Shown here piece after piece: positions 1-8,735 of a DNA stretch of 64,000 nt. This stretch comes from Roseiarcus sp963780825 (GTDB lineage: Bacteria; Pseudomonadota; Alphaproteobacteria; Rhizobiales; Beijerinckiaceae), in assembly GCA_963780825.1 (NCBI GenBank), contig CAWADL010000023.1, positions 350,114-414,113 on the forward strand, in the 5' to 3' direction. The notes below the pieces were generated by a model. It saw nothing but the letters and a program-made list of their open reading frames with translations. It searched no databases and was not told where the DNA came from. Both the position numbers and the translations under genes were made by a program. Within the stretch, counting starts at the first letter, position 1, and every line of letters begins with the position of its first letter.

Positions 1-143
1 GCCGATCGCAATCGCTTGCCGAGACCTGGGGCGCCGAATTCGTCGATGCCGGCGAGGCGGGCCGGATCGACGCGGACGGCGGCTTTGGGCCTTGGCCGGA
101 TGGGTTGCTGAAACTCGCAGCGTTTTTGAAGAAGTTGGGCTAG
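1..143 (+). CDS. RBBP9/YdeN family serine hydrolase, C-terminal fragment
   Basis: Only the last 46 codons are present; the 5' part lies outside the window. The reading frame starts at base 3 and ends at TAG 141-143. The residues resemble the C-terminus of RBBP9/YdeN alpha/beta hydrolases: a W-G-x-x-F-V-D-A-G-E-A-G-R-I stretch followed by G-x-G-P-W-P-x-G and a leucine-rich end. In that family this segment carries the catalytic His after a conserved Gly; here Arg stands at that place (A-G-R-I, where A-G-H-I is usual). The substitution should be treated with care given the indel-prone sequence. Family members are small cytoplasmic serine hydrolases, mostly of unknown substrate. Confidence 0.6.
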   Translation, partial: RSQSLAETWGAEFVDAGEAGRIDADGGFGPWPDGLLKLAAFLKKLG

Positions 144-191
144 AATAGGCTCGAGGATCGATGCCCCTCGACGCCCTGTAGGACCACTTCG

Positions 192-461
192 ATGATAGAA
201 ACGACTGCCGCAGACTTAGCGCAACATTTTGCAAAATACCGCGAGATCGCTCAGCGCGAACCGGTAGCGGTAACCGGCGGTGGCGAGCCCATGGCCTATC
301 TTGTCTCGCCCAGCGAGTTCGAGACGCTCCAGCGCTACAAGGCTTTCGCGGGAACGTCCTTTGCAACGATCGATCTCACGGCTGAGGAAGTCGAGGCGAT
401 TACCAGCGGCCGCATGTCATCCGAGCACGATCATCTCAATGTGCTGCTGGATTCGAATTGA
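192..461 (+). CDS. Phd/YefM-like antitoxin, module 1
   Basis: This 89-residue protein is probably the antitoxin of a type II pair. The N-terminus (T-T-A-A-D-L-A-Q-H-F, then R-E-P-V-A-V-T and A-Y-L-V-S-P-S-E-F) follows the Phd/YefM pattern, in which a small DNA-binding fold is followed by a toxin-wrapping tail. The tail ends in R-M-S-S-E-H-D-H-L-N-V-L-L-D. It is paralogous to the protein at 5571-5843, which has the same tail (R-M-x-x-x-H-D-H-L-x-x-L-L-D). The toxin gene starts 4 bases after its stop. Family members normally repress their own operon. Family assignment is good; partner specificity is inferred from adjacency. Confidence 0.7.
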   Translation: MIETTAADLAQHFAKYREIAQREPVAVTGGGEPMAYLVSPSEFETLQRYKAFAGTSFATIDLTAEEVEAITSGRMSSEHDHLNVLLDSN

Positions 462-464
462 GAC

Positions 465-895
465 ATGACGTTACCTGTCCCACGTCTCGGGATGGTTGTT
501 TCTTACGGGTATCTTTGGCGTCATGAACACGAAAGAGGCCGCTCAGAAGGACGTAAGGACCGCCCTTGCGTTGTTGTCCTCAGCGTTGAGAAATCCCCGA
601 TGGGGACCATGGTGACCGTCGCTCCGGTTACGCACTCGCCGCCGGCGGATCCTGAGATCGGGATTGAAATTCCTTTGTCCGTTAAGCGACATTGGGTTTG
701 GACGACTCCCGGTCATGGGTGATAGTGAATGAGGGCAATCGTTTTCTATGGCCGGGTTTTGATCTAAGACCGATCCGTGGCGCGAAATCGAGCTTCGCGT
801 ATGGTTTTCTTCCTCCGAGATATTTCGACGCCGTTCTCGAGCGCTTTCGATCAATCTGGAATCGCGGTCAAGGCAACGCTGTTTCACGCGACTGA
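465..895 (+). pseudogene. PemK-like growth inhibitor, module 1, frameshifted
   Basis: This is the toxin partner of the preceding antitoxin. The first frame (465-722) matches the intact paralogue at 5853-6284 through S-Y-x-Y-L-W, E-G-R-K-D-R-P-C-V and K-R-H. It is then thrown out of frame near base 690; the correct continuation (G-L-D-D-S-R-S-W-V-I-V, F-L-W-P-G-F-D-L-R, Y-G-F-L-P-P-R) lies in the frame ending at 895. One missing T in the codon after K-R-H explains the break. It resembles proteins annotated as PemK-like plasmid maintenance toxins, an RNase fold. Either the toxin is dead while its antitoxin persists, or this is one of the many single-base errors in this sequence. Confidence 0.6.
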
Positions 896-898
896 TGG

Positions 899-1900
899 TC
901 AGCTTTGCGGAGGCGCAATCTCCACCACGCCCCCAGGCGGCGGCGCGAGGAAACGCTCCGGCTCGATCCCCGCCTTTTCGATCGCCACCACCAGCCGCAG
1001 CGGCGGCTCGTCGTAGGGCTCGTCGGTCAACCGAAACGTCCCCCAGTGGCAGCCGATCGCGCGCTCCGCGCCGAGCGCCTGAAAGATCGCCACCGCTTCA
1101 TCAGGATCGCAGTGCTGATCACTCATGAACCAGCGAGGCGCGTAGGCGCCGATCGGCAGCAGCGCAAGGCGCGGCTGGCCATAGCGTCGCGCGATCTCAG
1201 GAAATAGCGAACCATCGCCGTAGCCGGTGTCGCCGGCGTAGAAGATTGGGCCGGCCTTGGCGCCAATCATAAACGAACCCCACAACGCCATGCGCCGATC
1301 GCCGCGACCTCGCGCCGACCAATGAAGCGCCGGCGCCAGCGTCACCGCCAAGCCGCCGGCTGCGGCGCTCTGGCCCCAATCAAGCGCGCGCGCGTCGATT
1401 TGGCTATCATGCTTCTTCAAGATCGCGTCGTTGCCGAGCGGCGTCAGCACCGGGCATGGCCGCGTGCGCGCCAGCTTCGATAGCGTCGACAAATCCATAT
1501 GGTCATAGTGGTTGTGGCTGAGCAGGATCGCGTCGAGCGGCGGCAGGTCCTCGATGCGCAAAGCAGGCGGCGTGGCGCGCTTCGGTCCAAGTACGCCCCA
1601 AGGGCCGGCGTGCTCCGACCAGACAGGATCGGTCAGCAGGTTGACGCCCTCGGTCTGCACCAGGAATGTCGAGTGGCCGATCGAGGTGGCTCGGATCGTG
1701 GCGCCTTCTACGCGCGCCGGCGGGGCGCGGCAGGGCAGGGTCGGCGGGTTTTTCGGCCACGGGACGCGCTGGCTCCGCGCCTCGCGCAGAAACTTGAAGA
1801 GATCGCCGAGCGACTTGTCACGCGCGCCGCCGGGCGGGAAGAATCGCAGGCCGTCGAAATGATCGGAGACGGGGCCGCTGTAGTAGGGATTGCGTGGCAT
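899..1900 (-). CDS. Metallo-beta-lactamase-fold hydrolase (UlaG/NAPE-PLD-like)
   Basis: This cytoplasmic hydrolase of 333 residues has the metal-binding signature S-H-N-H-Y-D-H-M-D (HxHxDH) and further ligands in F-Y-A-G-D-T-G-Y and G-C-H-W-G-T. The upstream part (G-H-S-T-F-L-V-Q, T-D-P-V-W-S-E-H) is typical of the UlaG/NAPE-PLD branch that cleaves phosphodiester or lactone substrates; the substrate here is unknown. The start chosen is M-P-R-N-P-Y-Y because its ATG overlaps the TAA of the LysE gene by one base (TAATG), implying translational coupling. It converges on the module 1 toxin, only 3 bases away. Confidence 0.8.
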   Translation of the reverse strand: MPRNPYYSGPVSDHFDGLRFFPPGGARDKSLGDLFKFLREARSQRVPWPKNPPTLPCRAPPARVEGATIRATSIGHSTFLVQTEGVNLLTDPVWSEHAGPWGVLGPKRATPPALRIEDLPPLDAILLSHNHYDHMDLSTLSKLARTRPCPVLTPLGNDAILKKHDSQIDARALDWGQSAAAGGLAVTLAPALHWSARGRGDRRMALWGSFMIGAKAGPIFYAGDTGYGDGSLFPEIARRYGQPRLALLPIGAYAPRWFMSDQHCDPDEAVAIFQALGAERAIGCHWGTFRLTDEPYDEPPLRLVVAIEKAGIEPERFLAPPPGGVVEIAPPQS

Positions 1901-2514
1901 TATTTGGTTCGCGCCAAGGCCAGCCAAACGCCGCCGCCAATCAGCATGCCGCCGCTGGCTTGGCTCAGCAGTCGCGTGCGGCGGCGGGACAAAGCGGCTC
2001 GCGCGCTTGACGCGGCCAGCGCGTAAACCGTGTCGGAAATTGCCGCGACCGTCATCGCGGTGGCGCCCATGATCAACACCTGCTCGGTAAAGCTGCGGTT
2101 CGGGTCGATGAACTGTGGAAAGAAGGCGCCGAAGAACAGCAGCGTCTTCGGATTGCTGAGCCCGACCGCAAGCCCTTGCAACAGAAACCCCCCGCGCGGT
2201 TCGCGAGGCGCAACGCCCGGCGGCAGTTCGCCTGAAGCCATCAGCAACTTGCAACCGAGCCAGACGAGATAAGCGGCGCCAGCGAGGCGAAACCAGAAGA
2301 ACCACGCGCCCATCGCTTCGATCAACGAAGCCAGGCCCAGCAGCACAATGCCGACCGTCAACGCCAAAGCGATCTGCGTGCCCGCGACATTCAACAGGCC
2401 GGCGCGGCGGCCGTGGCGCAGGCTGTTGGCGATGGTCAGCGTCACGGTGGGGCCGGGAATGATCACCAGCACGATGGTCGCGATAACGAAGGCTAGATAC
2501 GCGGCTAGTGACAT
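1900..2514 (-). CDS. LysE/RhtB family amino-acid exporter
   Basis: This 204-residue inner-membrane protein has about six hydrophobic segments. It carries the LysE/RhtB landmarks near the N-terminus (V-I-I-P-G-P-T-V-T-L-T-I-A-N-S) and in the middle (G-L-A-V-G-L-S-N-P-K-T-L-L-F-F-G-A-F-F-P-Q-F). The family exports amino acids or homoserine lactones by proton antiport; the substrate cannot be read from sequence. The open frame extends upstream through the repeat at 2574-2698, but the ATG at 2514 has a clear Shine-Dalgarno (GGGGAGAC) and gives the usual family length. It is the first gene of a two-gene operon with the hydrolase. Confidence 0.9.
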   Translation of the reverse strand: MSLAAYLAFVIATIVLVIIPGPTVTLTIANSLRHGRRAGLLNVAGTQIALALTVGIVLLGLASLIEAMGAWFFWFRLAGAAYLVWLGCKLLMASGELPPGVAPREPRGGFLLQGLAVGLSNPKTLLFFGAFFPQFIDPNRSFTEQVLIMGATAMTVAAISDTVYALAASSARAALSRRRTRLLSQASGGMLIGGGVWLALARTK

Positions 2515-2573
2515 CTCGTCTCCCCTGATTGGAAATCGAAGCGCGTTGACTTGTTGAGCGCTGCGGTTGCAGT

Positions 2574-2698
2574 CCTCCCTCCCCCCTTGTGGGGGAGGGT
2601 CGGGGAGGGGGGTAGCCGCAAGCGCCGCATTATCCGGCCGCCGACGTCCAAGCCGAACCAACCCCCCTCCCTAACCCTCCCCCACAAGGGGGGAGGGA
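2574..2698. repeat. REPIN-like element, family R1
   Basis: Two inverted copies of a hairpin-forming unit (CCTCCCCC-CTTG-TGGGGGAGG) surround a 60-base centre. Related copies lie at 44704-45004 and 61521-61641. There is no T-run, so it is not a simple terminator. It fills the gap between the LysE gene and DUF983. Confidence 0.85.
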
Positions 2699-2732
2699 AG
2701 CTGCTCAATTCGGTTAGTTGGTTGTTCCCTCG

Positions 2733-3149
2733 CTACGCCTTGTCGTCCACCGCGCCGCCAAACCCATGCATGCGATTGGCCCATTGCAGGCCAACCAGCG
2801 CGCCTTTGATGCGCGGCAGCAACCAAAGGCTGGCGGCCAGCGTCAGCACGCACCAGATCAGCGTCGGGATCCAGAACGGCGCATCCGGCGCGATGTACTC
2901 CGTCGCCAGCACGCCAGAAATAATGAAATGCCCGACGATGACGATCGTGAAATAAGCCGGGGCGTCGTCGGCGCGCTGATGATGCAGATCCTCGCCGCAG
3001 CTCTCGCAACGGTCAACGACTTTCAGATAGGCGCGAAAAAGCTTGCCCTTGCCGCAGTTGGGGCAGCGGCACGAGAAGCCTCGCCCCATCGCGAGACCGA
3101 GCGGCCGGCGCTTTTCGATCGTCAGTGCGGATGCGTGTGCATCACTCAT
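2733..3149 (-). CDS. DUF983 family membrane protein
   Basis: This 138-residue protein has an N-terminal zinc-ribbon-like region (C-R-C-P-N-C-G-K-G-K-L-F and C-E-S-C-G-E-D) followed by two hydrophobic segments. That is the layout of DUF983, a family common in alphaproteobacteria and of unknown function. The motif H-H-Q-R-A-D-D-A-P-A-Y-F-T-I precedes the first membrane segment as in relatives. Its ATG overlaps the RNase R stop (ATGA), so it is co-translated with rnr. Confidence 0.9.
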   Translation of the reverse strand: MSDAHASALTIEKRRPLGLAMGRGFSCRCPNCGKGKLFRAYLKVVDRCESCGEDLHHQRADDAPAYFTIVIVGHFIISGVLATEYIAPDAPFWIPTLIWCVLTLAASLWLLPRIKGALVGLQWANRMHGFGGAVDDKA

Positions 3150-5372
3150 TTGCGGGCCTTTCTTGGTCGCGGCGCGCGCGCGCCGCTCGAAAGCATCTCG
3201 AAGCGCAGCGCCCCTGCGAAGGGCGCGGCCTCCAACAAGCGAACCTCGACACTGTCGCCGAGCCGATAGGTTTCGCCGGTTCGCGTTCCCACCAGCGCCC
3301 GCGCGGCTTCGTCGAAGCGAAAATATTCGCCGCCCAGCGAGCCCGCGGGAATGAACCCGTCGGCGCCAGTGTCGGCGAGCTTGACGAACAGTCCAACCTT
3401 GACCACCCCAGCGATGCGGGCGCGGAACCGCGCGCCTATATGCTGAGCCAGATGCGCCGCGATCAGGCGATCCGCCGTCTCGCGCTCGGCCGCCATCGCG
3501 CGCCGCTCTGCAGCAGAAATGCGCTCCGCGACTTCCGAAAGCCCGGCCGCCTCTTTCTCACTCAGACCATCGGGCCCAAGCTTCTGCGCGCGGATCAACG
3601 CGCGATGCACGATGAGATCGGCGTAGCGGCGGATCGGCGAGGTGAAGTGCGCATAGCGGCGCAAGTTGAGCCCGAAGTGGCCGTAGTTCTGATGCGTGTA
3701 CTCGGCCTGGCTCTGCGCGCGCAAAACCACTTCGTTGACCAGCGGCTCGTGCGGTTGACCCTTCACCTTCGCCAGCACTTTGTTGAAGTGCGTCGGCTTC
3801 AGTTGCTCGGACTTGGCGAGCTTGACGCCGAGGGTGCTTAAGAAACTCTCCGAGATTGACGAGTTTCTCGGCGCTCGGGGTGTCGTGGGCGCGATAGATC
3901 AACGGCGATTGCGCGGCTTCCAGAGTTTCCGCGGCGGCGACGTTGGCGAGGATCATGAACTCCTCGATCAGCCGATGCGCATCGAGCCGCTCCGGCCAGC
4001 GCACGAGATCGAGCCTTCCGTCCTTGTCGAGCACCAGCTTGCGCTCAGGCAGGTCGAGATCGAGCGGGTCGCGGATGTCGCGCTCCAATTTGACCGCGCG
4101 ATACGCCGCCCAGAGCGGGCGCAGCACGTTTTCTAACAGCGGGGTGGTTGTCTCATCGGGCCGGCCGTCGACGGCGGCTTGCGCCTGTTCGTAGGACAGT
4201 TTCGCTGCCGAGCGCATCATGATGCGGTGGAACGTATGCCGGGTCTTTTGCCCGCTCGCGTTGATGTGCAACCGCACCGCCAACGCCGGCCTGTCCTCGT
4301 TCGGGCGAAGCGAGCAGAGATCGTTGGAGATCCGCTCCGGCAGCATCGGCACGACGCGGTCGGGGAAGTACACGGAATTGCCGCGCTCCAGCGCCTCCCG
4401 GTCGAGCGTCGAGCCCGCCGTTACGTAGGAAGCAACATCGGCGATGGCGACGGTGACGATGAAACCGCCGGCCTCGTCGGGCTCGGCGTGGACGGCGTCG
4501 TCGTGGTCCTTGGCGTCCGGCGGGTCGATGGTGACCAGCGGCAGGGCGCGCCAATCCTCGCGATGCGCCATCGTCGCGGGCCGCGCCGCTTCCGCCTCCG
4601 CGAGCGCGGCCGGCGAGAAGGCGTCGGGCAGGCCATGCGTGGCGATGGCGATGCGGCTGATCGCGCGCTCGGTGTCGACCGGGCCCAGCCGCTCGACCAC
4701 GCGCGCGCCAGGGGCGCCGAGCCGCCCGTCGCGCAGCGGGGCGATGGCGACGAGTTCGCCGTCGACCGCTCCACCATCGAGGCCCACGGGCACGAAGAAG
4801 TCTTTGCCCACGGCGCGCTTCTCGACCGGCTGGACGCGGCCGCCGCCGGTTTCCAACGCCCGGTAGACGCCGAGCGGCCGGCCCGCGGCCTTGTCGAGGA
4901 TTTTGACGACCCGTCCGGAATAGGCGCCGCTGCCTTCGTCGAACGCCGTGCGCAGCAGCACGCGCGCGCCGACCCGGGCGCTGGGCGCGCGGTCGCGAGA
5001 TTTAGGCTTAGCGATGCGGATGCGGATCGCGGCGTTTTCTTCGTCGGCGGGGGCCGCGACGAAACCGCCGTCAGCGCCGCGCTCGACGATGTCGGCGACC
5101 AGCATCGGCGGCAGCCGGCCCTGGCGTGAAAGAATTTTCCGGCCGCGCCGGACCGCGCCCTCGGATTCGAGCTCGCGGATCATCGTTTTCAGTTCGCCCT
5201 TGGCGCCGCCCTTGACGCGGAAGGCGCGGGCGACTTCGCGCTTGGTGATGCGGGCAGGGGGTTTTGCGCCGGTCGGCGAAGCCTCGCCGGAAATGAAGGC
5301 GAGCACCTGCTCGCGTGAGGGGGCGCCGTCGGGGGACGCGCGGGACCGGGATTTTGTGGATTTACGGGGCAT
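3146..5372 (-). CDS. rnr: Ribonuclease R (one frameshift)
   Basis: RNase R is a processive 3'-5' exoribonuclease that degrades structured RNA. The product is about 741 residues: an N-terminal winged-helix/cold-shock part, the RNB catalytic core with D-P-P-D-A-K-D-H-D-D-A-V metal ligands, and an S1 domain near the end (G-A-R-F-R-A-R-I-A-G-V-V-K-V-G-L-F-V). The frame is broken near 3840 by one extra base after the codons for G-E-F-L; both halves match the family, so the gene is probably intact in the cell. M-P-R-K-S at 5372 is preferred over the upstream ATG at 5411, which has no ribosome site. DUF983 is coupled downstream. Confidence 0.85.
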
Positions 5373-5519
5373 ATCGCTGGGAATCGCGACAGAGCGCCGC
5401 ATTGTGCTCATCTAGGAGGTGTGACGGGCTGGGGCAAGGCTCGTGCCCCGCGCCCATCGAGCCGGCCGCGTTTTCCTGCGCCGTGGCGCGGCGTTGCCGG
5501 ATTACCGGGAACAGAGATA

Positions 5520-5558
5520 TTGCGCACTTCGCGCAAAGCGCGTAAGTTGCAATACAAC
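5520..5558. promoter_or_regulatory. Candidate operators for toxin-antitoxin module 2
   Basis: Two inverted repeats lie just upstream of the antitoxin: TTGCGC-N5-GCGCAA at 5520-5536 and GTTG-N5-CAAC at 5546-5558. Type II antitoxins usually bind such palindromes over their own promoter. Binding here is inferred. Confidence 0.4.
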
Positions 5559-5570
5559 AACTAAGGGCCA

Positions 5571-5843
5571 ATGGACATGGCGCGACCCGTCCCTGCCGCC
5601 GAGTTCGCGCGCAACTTCGGACGCTACAAATTACAGGCGCAGCGCGAGGCGGTCCCGGTATCCAGCAACGGGACCCTTGCGGGCTATTTCGTCGCGCCCC
5701 ACGAGTATGAGGAAATGGCCAAACTGAAAGCTATGCGCCACCGCTTCCTCACGTCCGAGCTTTCGGATGCGGAGGTCGAGCGGATAGCTTCGGTGCGCAT
5801 GGACCCGCGCCACGATCATCTCGACAGCCTGCTGGATGAATAG
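5571..5843 (+). CDS. Phd/YefM-like antitoxin, module 2
   Basis: This 90-residue paralogue of the protein at 192-461 shares the A-E-F-A-R-N-F-x-x-Y opening, Y-F-V-A-P-H-E-Y and the C-terminal R-M-D-P-R-H-D-H-L-D-S-L-L-D tail. The expected role is DNA-binding antitoxin and operon autorepressor. A second ATG lies two codons downstream and either could be the true start. The toxin gene begins 9 bases after its stop, and palindromes precede it. The neighbouring rnr operon points the opposite way, so the module has its own promoter. Confidence 0.7.
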   Translation: MDMARPVPAAEFARNFGRYKLQAQREAVPVSSNGTLAGYFVAPHEYEEMAKLKAMRHRFLTSELSDAEVERIASVRMDPRHDHLDSLLDE

Positions 5844-5852
5844 TGCGCACGG

Positions 5853-6284
5853 ATGGCGATACCAACACCCGAGCCGGGCTTGGTGATTTCCTATGCGTAT
5901 CTATGGGGCCACGAAGCAGAGAGCGGCCAGGAGGAAGGACGCAAGGACCGTCCCTGCGTTATCGCCCTCAGCGTCGAGCGTCAGCCGGACGGGGAAACTC
6001 TAGTCACCGTCCTGCCGGTGACCCATCGGCCGCCGGACAAGGCCGCAACTGCAGTTGAAATCCCGATCGCGGTCAAGCGGCATCTCGGTCTGGACGACAG
6101 CCGCTCTTGGGTCATAATTACCGAAGGCGATCAATTTGTTTGGCCTGGCTACGACCTTCGCAAGAGACCGGGCGCCGATCGCTATGACTACGGCTTCCTA
6201 CCCCCGCGGCTCTTCGCTCAAATACTCGATGCGTTCCGCGCTTGGAATCGCAGCAGTAAGGTGCGGTTGACGCCTCGGGATTGA
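5853..6284 (+). CDS. PemK-like growth inhibitor toxin, module 2
   Basis: This intact 143-residue toxin candidate is the reference for the broken copy at 465-895. Landmarks are S-Y-A-Y-L-W-G-H-E, E-E-G-R-K-D-R-P-C-V-I-A-L-S-V, V-T-V-L-P-V-T-H-R-P-P, V-K-R-H-L-G-L-D-D-S-R-S-W-V-I and F-V-W-P-G-Y-D-L-R. This pattern occurs in alphaproteobacterial proteins annotated as PemK-like, where the R-K-D-R-P segment sits where MazF/PemK enzymes have their catalytic Arg. mRNA cleavage is therefore probable but not demonstrated. Assignment as the toxin rests on family resemblance and on its place behind a Phd-like gene. Confidence 0.65.
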   Translation: MAIPTPEPGLVISYAYLWGHEAESGQEEGRKDRPCVIALSVERQPDGETLVTVLPVTHRPPDKAATAVEIPIAVKRHLGLDDSRSWVIITEGDQFVWPGYDLRKRPGADRYDYGFLPPRLFAQILDAFRAWNRSSKVRLTPRD

Positions 6285-6376
6285 TCTTGTGAGGTAAGGG
6301 GCGGCCAAATAAGAACCACGCGTCGTGCTCGACAAGGCGCAAGACTCGGGCCTGCGGGTAAAACTGCTAACGTGAG

Positions 6377-7432
6377 CTACGCCATGGCGTTAGGGACCGG
6401 CGCATCTGCACGGATGAGCTTCTCGTGTTTGAGTTCGGCCCAGAGGTCCGCGGGGATTGGGTGACGGAACGAGGCGAGGTTCTGCGCGACCTCTCTGGCC
6501 GCGATCGCGCCGGGGATGACCGAGGCGACGATCGGATGGCCGAGCGGGAATTGCAGCGCGGCGGCGGCCAACGGCACGCCATGACGCTTGCAAACCGACT
6601 CCATCTTCGCGACCCGCGCAAGGATTTCCGGGCCGGCGGGTGAATAATTGTACCGGGCGTGCGGGACGGCGCCGGTGGCGAGAATCCCGGAATTGTAGGT
6701 GCCGCCAATCACGATGCCGACGCCGCGCTCGGCGCAGCGCGGGAACTCCTCGTCAAGCACGTCCTGCTCCAGAAGTGTGTAGCGCATCGCGATCAGGAAG
6801 AAATCCATGTCGAAGAAATCGAGATAGCGCGGGATCGTCCCCATCGTGTTGAAGCCAGCGCCGATACCCTTGATGACGCCCTGATCACGTAAGCTCTCCA
6901 GCGCGCGCCAGCCGCCGGTGGTTAGCTGATTCCAGTACGGCGCGACCTTGGCCTCGCTCTTGAAATGCCAGGTGTCGAGGTCGTGGATCAGCAGAACGTC
7001 GATACGGTTGATGCCGAGCCGCTGCAGGCTGTCCTCGAACGAGCGCATCACGCCGTCGTAGCTGTAGTCCATGTCATGCGCGAACTCGAGACCGCCGATC
7101 CAATCGGAATCGCGCTGGAACGGACCGGGTTTCGAGGGCCGGCGCAGCACGCGGCCGATCTTTGAGGAGATGACGAAATCCTCCCGCGGCTTGCGATACA
7201 GCGAGCGGCCCAGTCGATGCTCGGCCTGGCCTTTGCCGTACCAGGGCGACGTGTCGAAATAGCGCACCCCGCCGTCCCAGGCCGAGGCGAGCAGGCCGCG
7301 CGCTTCGTCCTCTTCAATGATGTCGAAGGTTTCACCGAGCGGCGCGGTGCCGAGGCCGAGCTCGGTGACATGGACGCCCGTGCGGACGCCGAGCGCGCGC
7401 TTGGCGAAAGGTTTTGCGATGTCGGCGGTCAC
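6377..7432 (-). CDS. Aldo/keto reductase
   Basis: This 351-residue NAD(P)H oxidoreductase has a TIM-barrel fold with the catalytic tetrad visible at Asp60 (Y-F-D-T-S-P), Tyr65 (W-Y-G-K-G), Lys91 (S-S-K-I-G) and His150 (L-L-I-H-D-L). The C-terminal cofactor motif is partly seen in V-I-P-G-A. Overall it resembles the D-threo-aldose 1-dehydrogenase/pyridoxal dehydrogenase branch. The substrate is not determinable. It is transcribed alone, divergent from the acyltransferase; the 176-base gap between them has AT-rich TATGAT-like segments near 7560 but no promoter I would assign. Confidence 0.9.
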   Translation of the reverse strand: MTADIAKPFAKRALGVRTGVHVTELGLGTAPLGETFDIIEEDEARGLLASAWDGGVRYFDTSPWYGKGQAEHRLGRSLYRKPREDFVISSKIGRVLRRPSKPGPFQRDSDWIGGLEFAHDMDYSYDGVMRSFEDSLQRLGINRIDVLLIHDLDTWHFKSEAKVAPYWNQLTTGGWRALESLRDQGVIKGIGAGFNTMGTIPRYLDFFDMDFFLIAMRYTLLEQDVLDEEFPRCAERGVGIVIGGTYNSGILATGAVPHARYNYSPAGPEILARVAKMESVCKRHGVPLAAAALQFPLGHPIVASVIPGAIAAREVAQNLASFRHPIPADLWAELKHEKLIRADAPVPNAMA

Positions 7433-7608
7433 TTCAGCGTCTCCTGGCCCCTGCCGGAACTTTTATAGCGCGCGTCGGGCGACTTGGCGCGCGCAAAGGC
7501 GCGGAAGGGGCGTCTCCGGTCCGCTTCCGGTCGGGGACGGCACGTTGCGTAAACCTGCATTATGATACATGATAATACTGTGAGGGGTCAGCGCAGGATA
7601 CGTTATAG

Positions 7609-8721
7609 ATGCATGCGTTAGCTGCGACGGAAAGCATCCCGCAGATCAGCAGGTTTGGCAATCACGGGAATGCGTTCGGATTGATCAGACTGGTGCTCGC
7701 AGCGCTTGTCATTGTTTCGCATACGCCTGAGTTGATGGACGGAAACCGTTCGCGCGAACTACTGACACGGGTTTTTGGAACGATGTCCTTCGGCGAGGTC
7801 GCCGTCGACGGGTTTTTCATTGTGAGCGGCTATCTGATTTTCGGCAGCTTCTACAAAACACCATCAGCAACCGCGTTCCTGATAAAACGGATCGCGCGGA
7901 TCTATCCTGCTTTCATCGTGGCGAGTCTTGTTTGTGTATTTGTTGTGGCGCCGATGGCCGGCGCCGGCGTGGAGGATATTCGATCCGCAATTGCTCCTTC
8001 CGCTTATAAGATGCTCAGCCTGTCGGTTCCCGTGGTTGCGAACGTCTTCAAAGGCGCGCCGTACCCCGCGCTCGATCAGGCGATGTGGACCATCTTCCAC
8101 GAATTTCATTGCTATGTCCTCGTCCTCATACTCGGAATGACAGGTCTTATTGGAAGGCCGCTTGCGATCTTCTGCGTCGCCGTCGCCTGTTTGATGGGGA
8201 ACGAAATTCTGCTGGCTTGCGGACACAACTCCAACAGCCTGATGCGGTTCACCGGCATATATCTCGCGGGGGGATTGTTTTTCTGCTGGCGCGATCACAT
8301 CCGTTTCACGAAAATTCGCATCGGGTTCGCGTCGATCATGCTGCTGGGTTTGCTGTTTGCGAAACCGCTCGCCGAGCCTGCGTTGGCGGTATTCGGCGCG
8401 TACCTATTGTTTGCATTTGCGCGGCTCGGCGCAACGTGGCGAATAGCGCGCGTCAACAATACGTCCGATATTTCCTACGGCGTCTATTTGTATGCGTGGC
8501 CGATCGAAAATCTGCTGCTCTGGCGCTGGCCCAACGTGTCGCTATGGTTTGCTGGGATCGCGACTTTTCTTTTGGCCTGCGCTTGCGGCTGGTTGAGCTG
8601 GCACGGGTTGGAGAAACGGGTGATGCGCTGGGCCGAAGGCGCCAAAACGCTGCCGGATATGGAAGCGGCGTTGACAAAGTCGCTGCGCGGCAAAATCGCC
8701 GCGCTCGGCCAAACAATCTAG
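7609..8721 (+). CDS. Acyltransferase 3 family membrane O-acyltransferase
   Basis: This 370-residue integral membrane protein has about ten hydrophobic segments. The family signature is present near the N-terminus: L-I-R-L-V-L-A-A-L-V-I-V-S-H-T (catalytic-type His) and D-G-F-F-I-V-S-G-Y-L-I. Further conserved pieces are R-I-A-R-I-Y-P-A-F and D-I-S-Y-G-V-Y-L-Y-A-W-P. Such proteins transfer acyl groups to surface or secreted sugars across the inner membrane. The acceptor is unknown. The gene stands alone, converging on shc. Confidence 0.85.
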   Translation: MHALAATESIPQISRFGNHGNAFGLIRLVLAALVIVSHTPELMDGNRSRELLTRVFGTMSFGEVAVDGFFIVSGYLIFGSFYKTPSATAFLIKRIARIYPAFIVASLVCVFVVAPMAGAGVEDIRSAIAPSAYKMLSLSVPVVANVFKGAPYPALDQAMWTIFHEFHCYVLVLILGMTGLIGRPLAIFCVAVACLMGNEILLACGHNSNSLMRFTGIYLAGGLFFCWRDHIRFTKIRIGFASIMLLGLLFAKPLAEPALAVFGAYLLFAFARLGATWRIARVNNTSDISYGVYLYAWPIENLLLWRWPNVSLWFAGIATFLLACACGWLSWHGLEKRVMRWAEGAKTLPDMEAALTKSLRGKIAALGQTI

Positions 8722-8735
8722 CCGCCGGCCGGCGT

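Noticed and set aside
2574..2698. R1 element as an intrinsic terminator for DUF983 or LysE
   Set aside because: Hairpins are present but there is no T-run on either strand, and the same element occurs within the rpoBC unit, where termination would be harmful.
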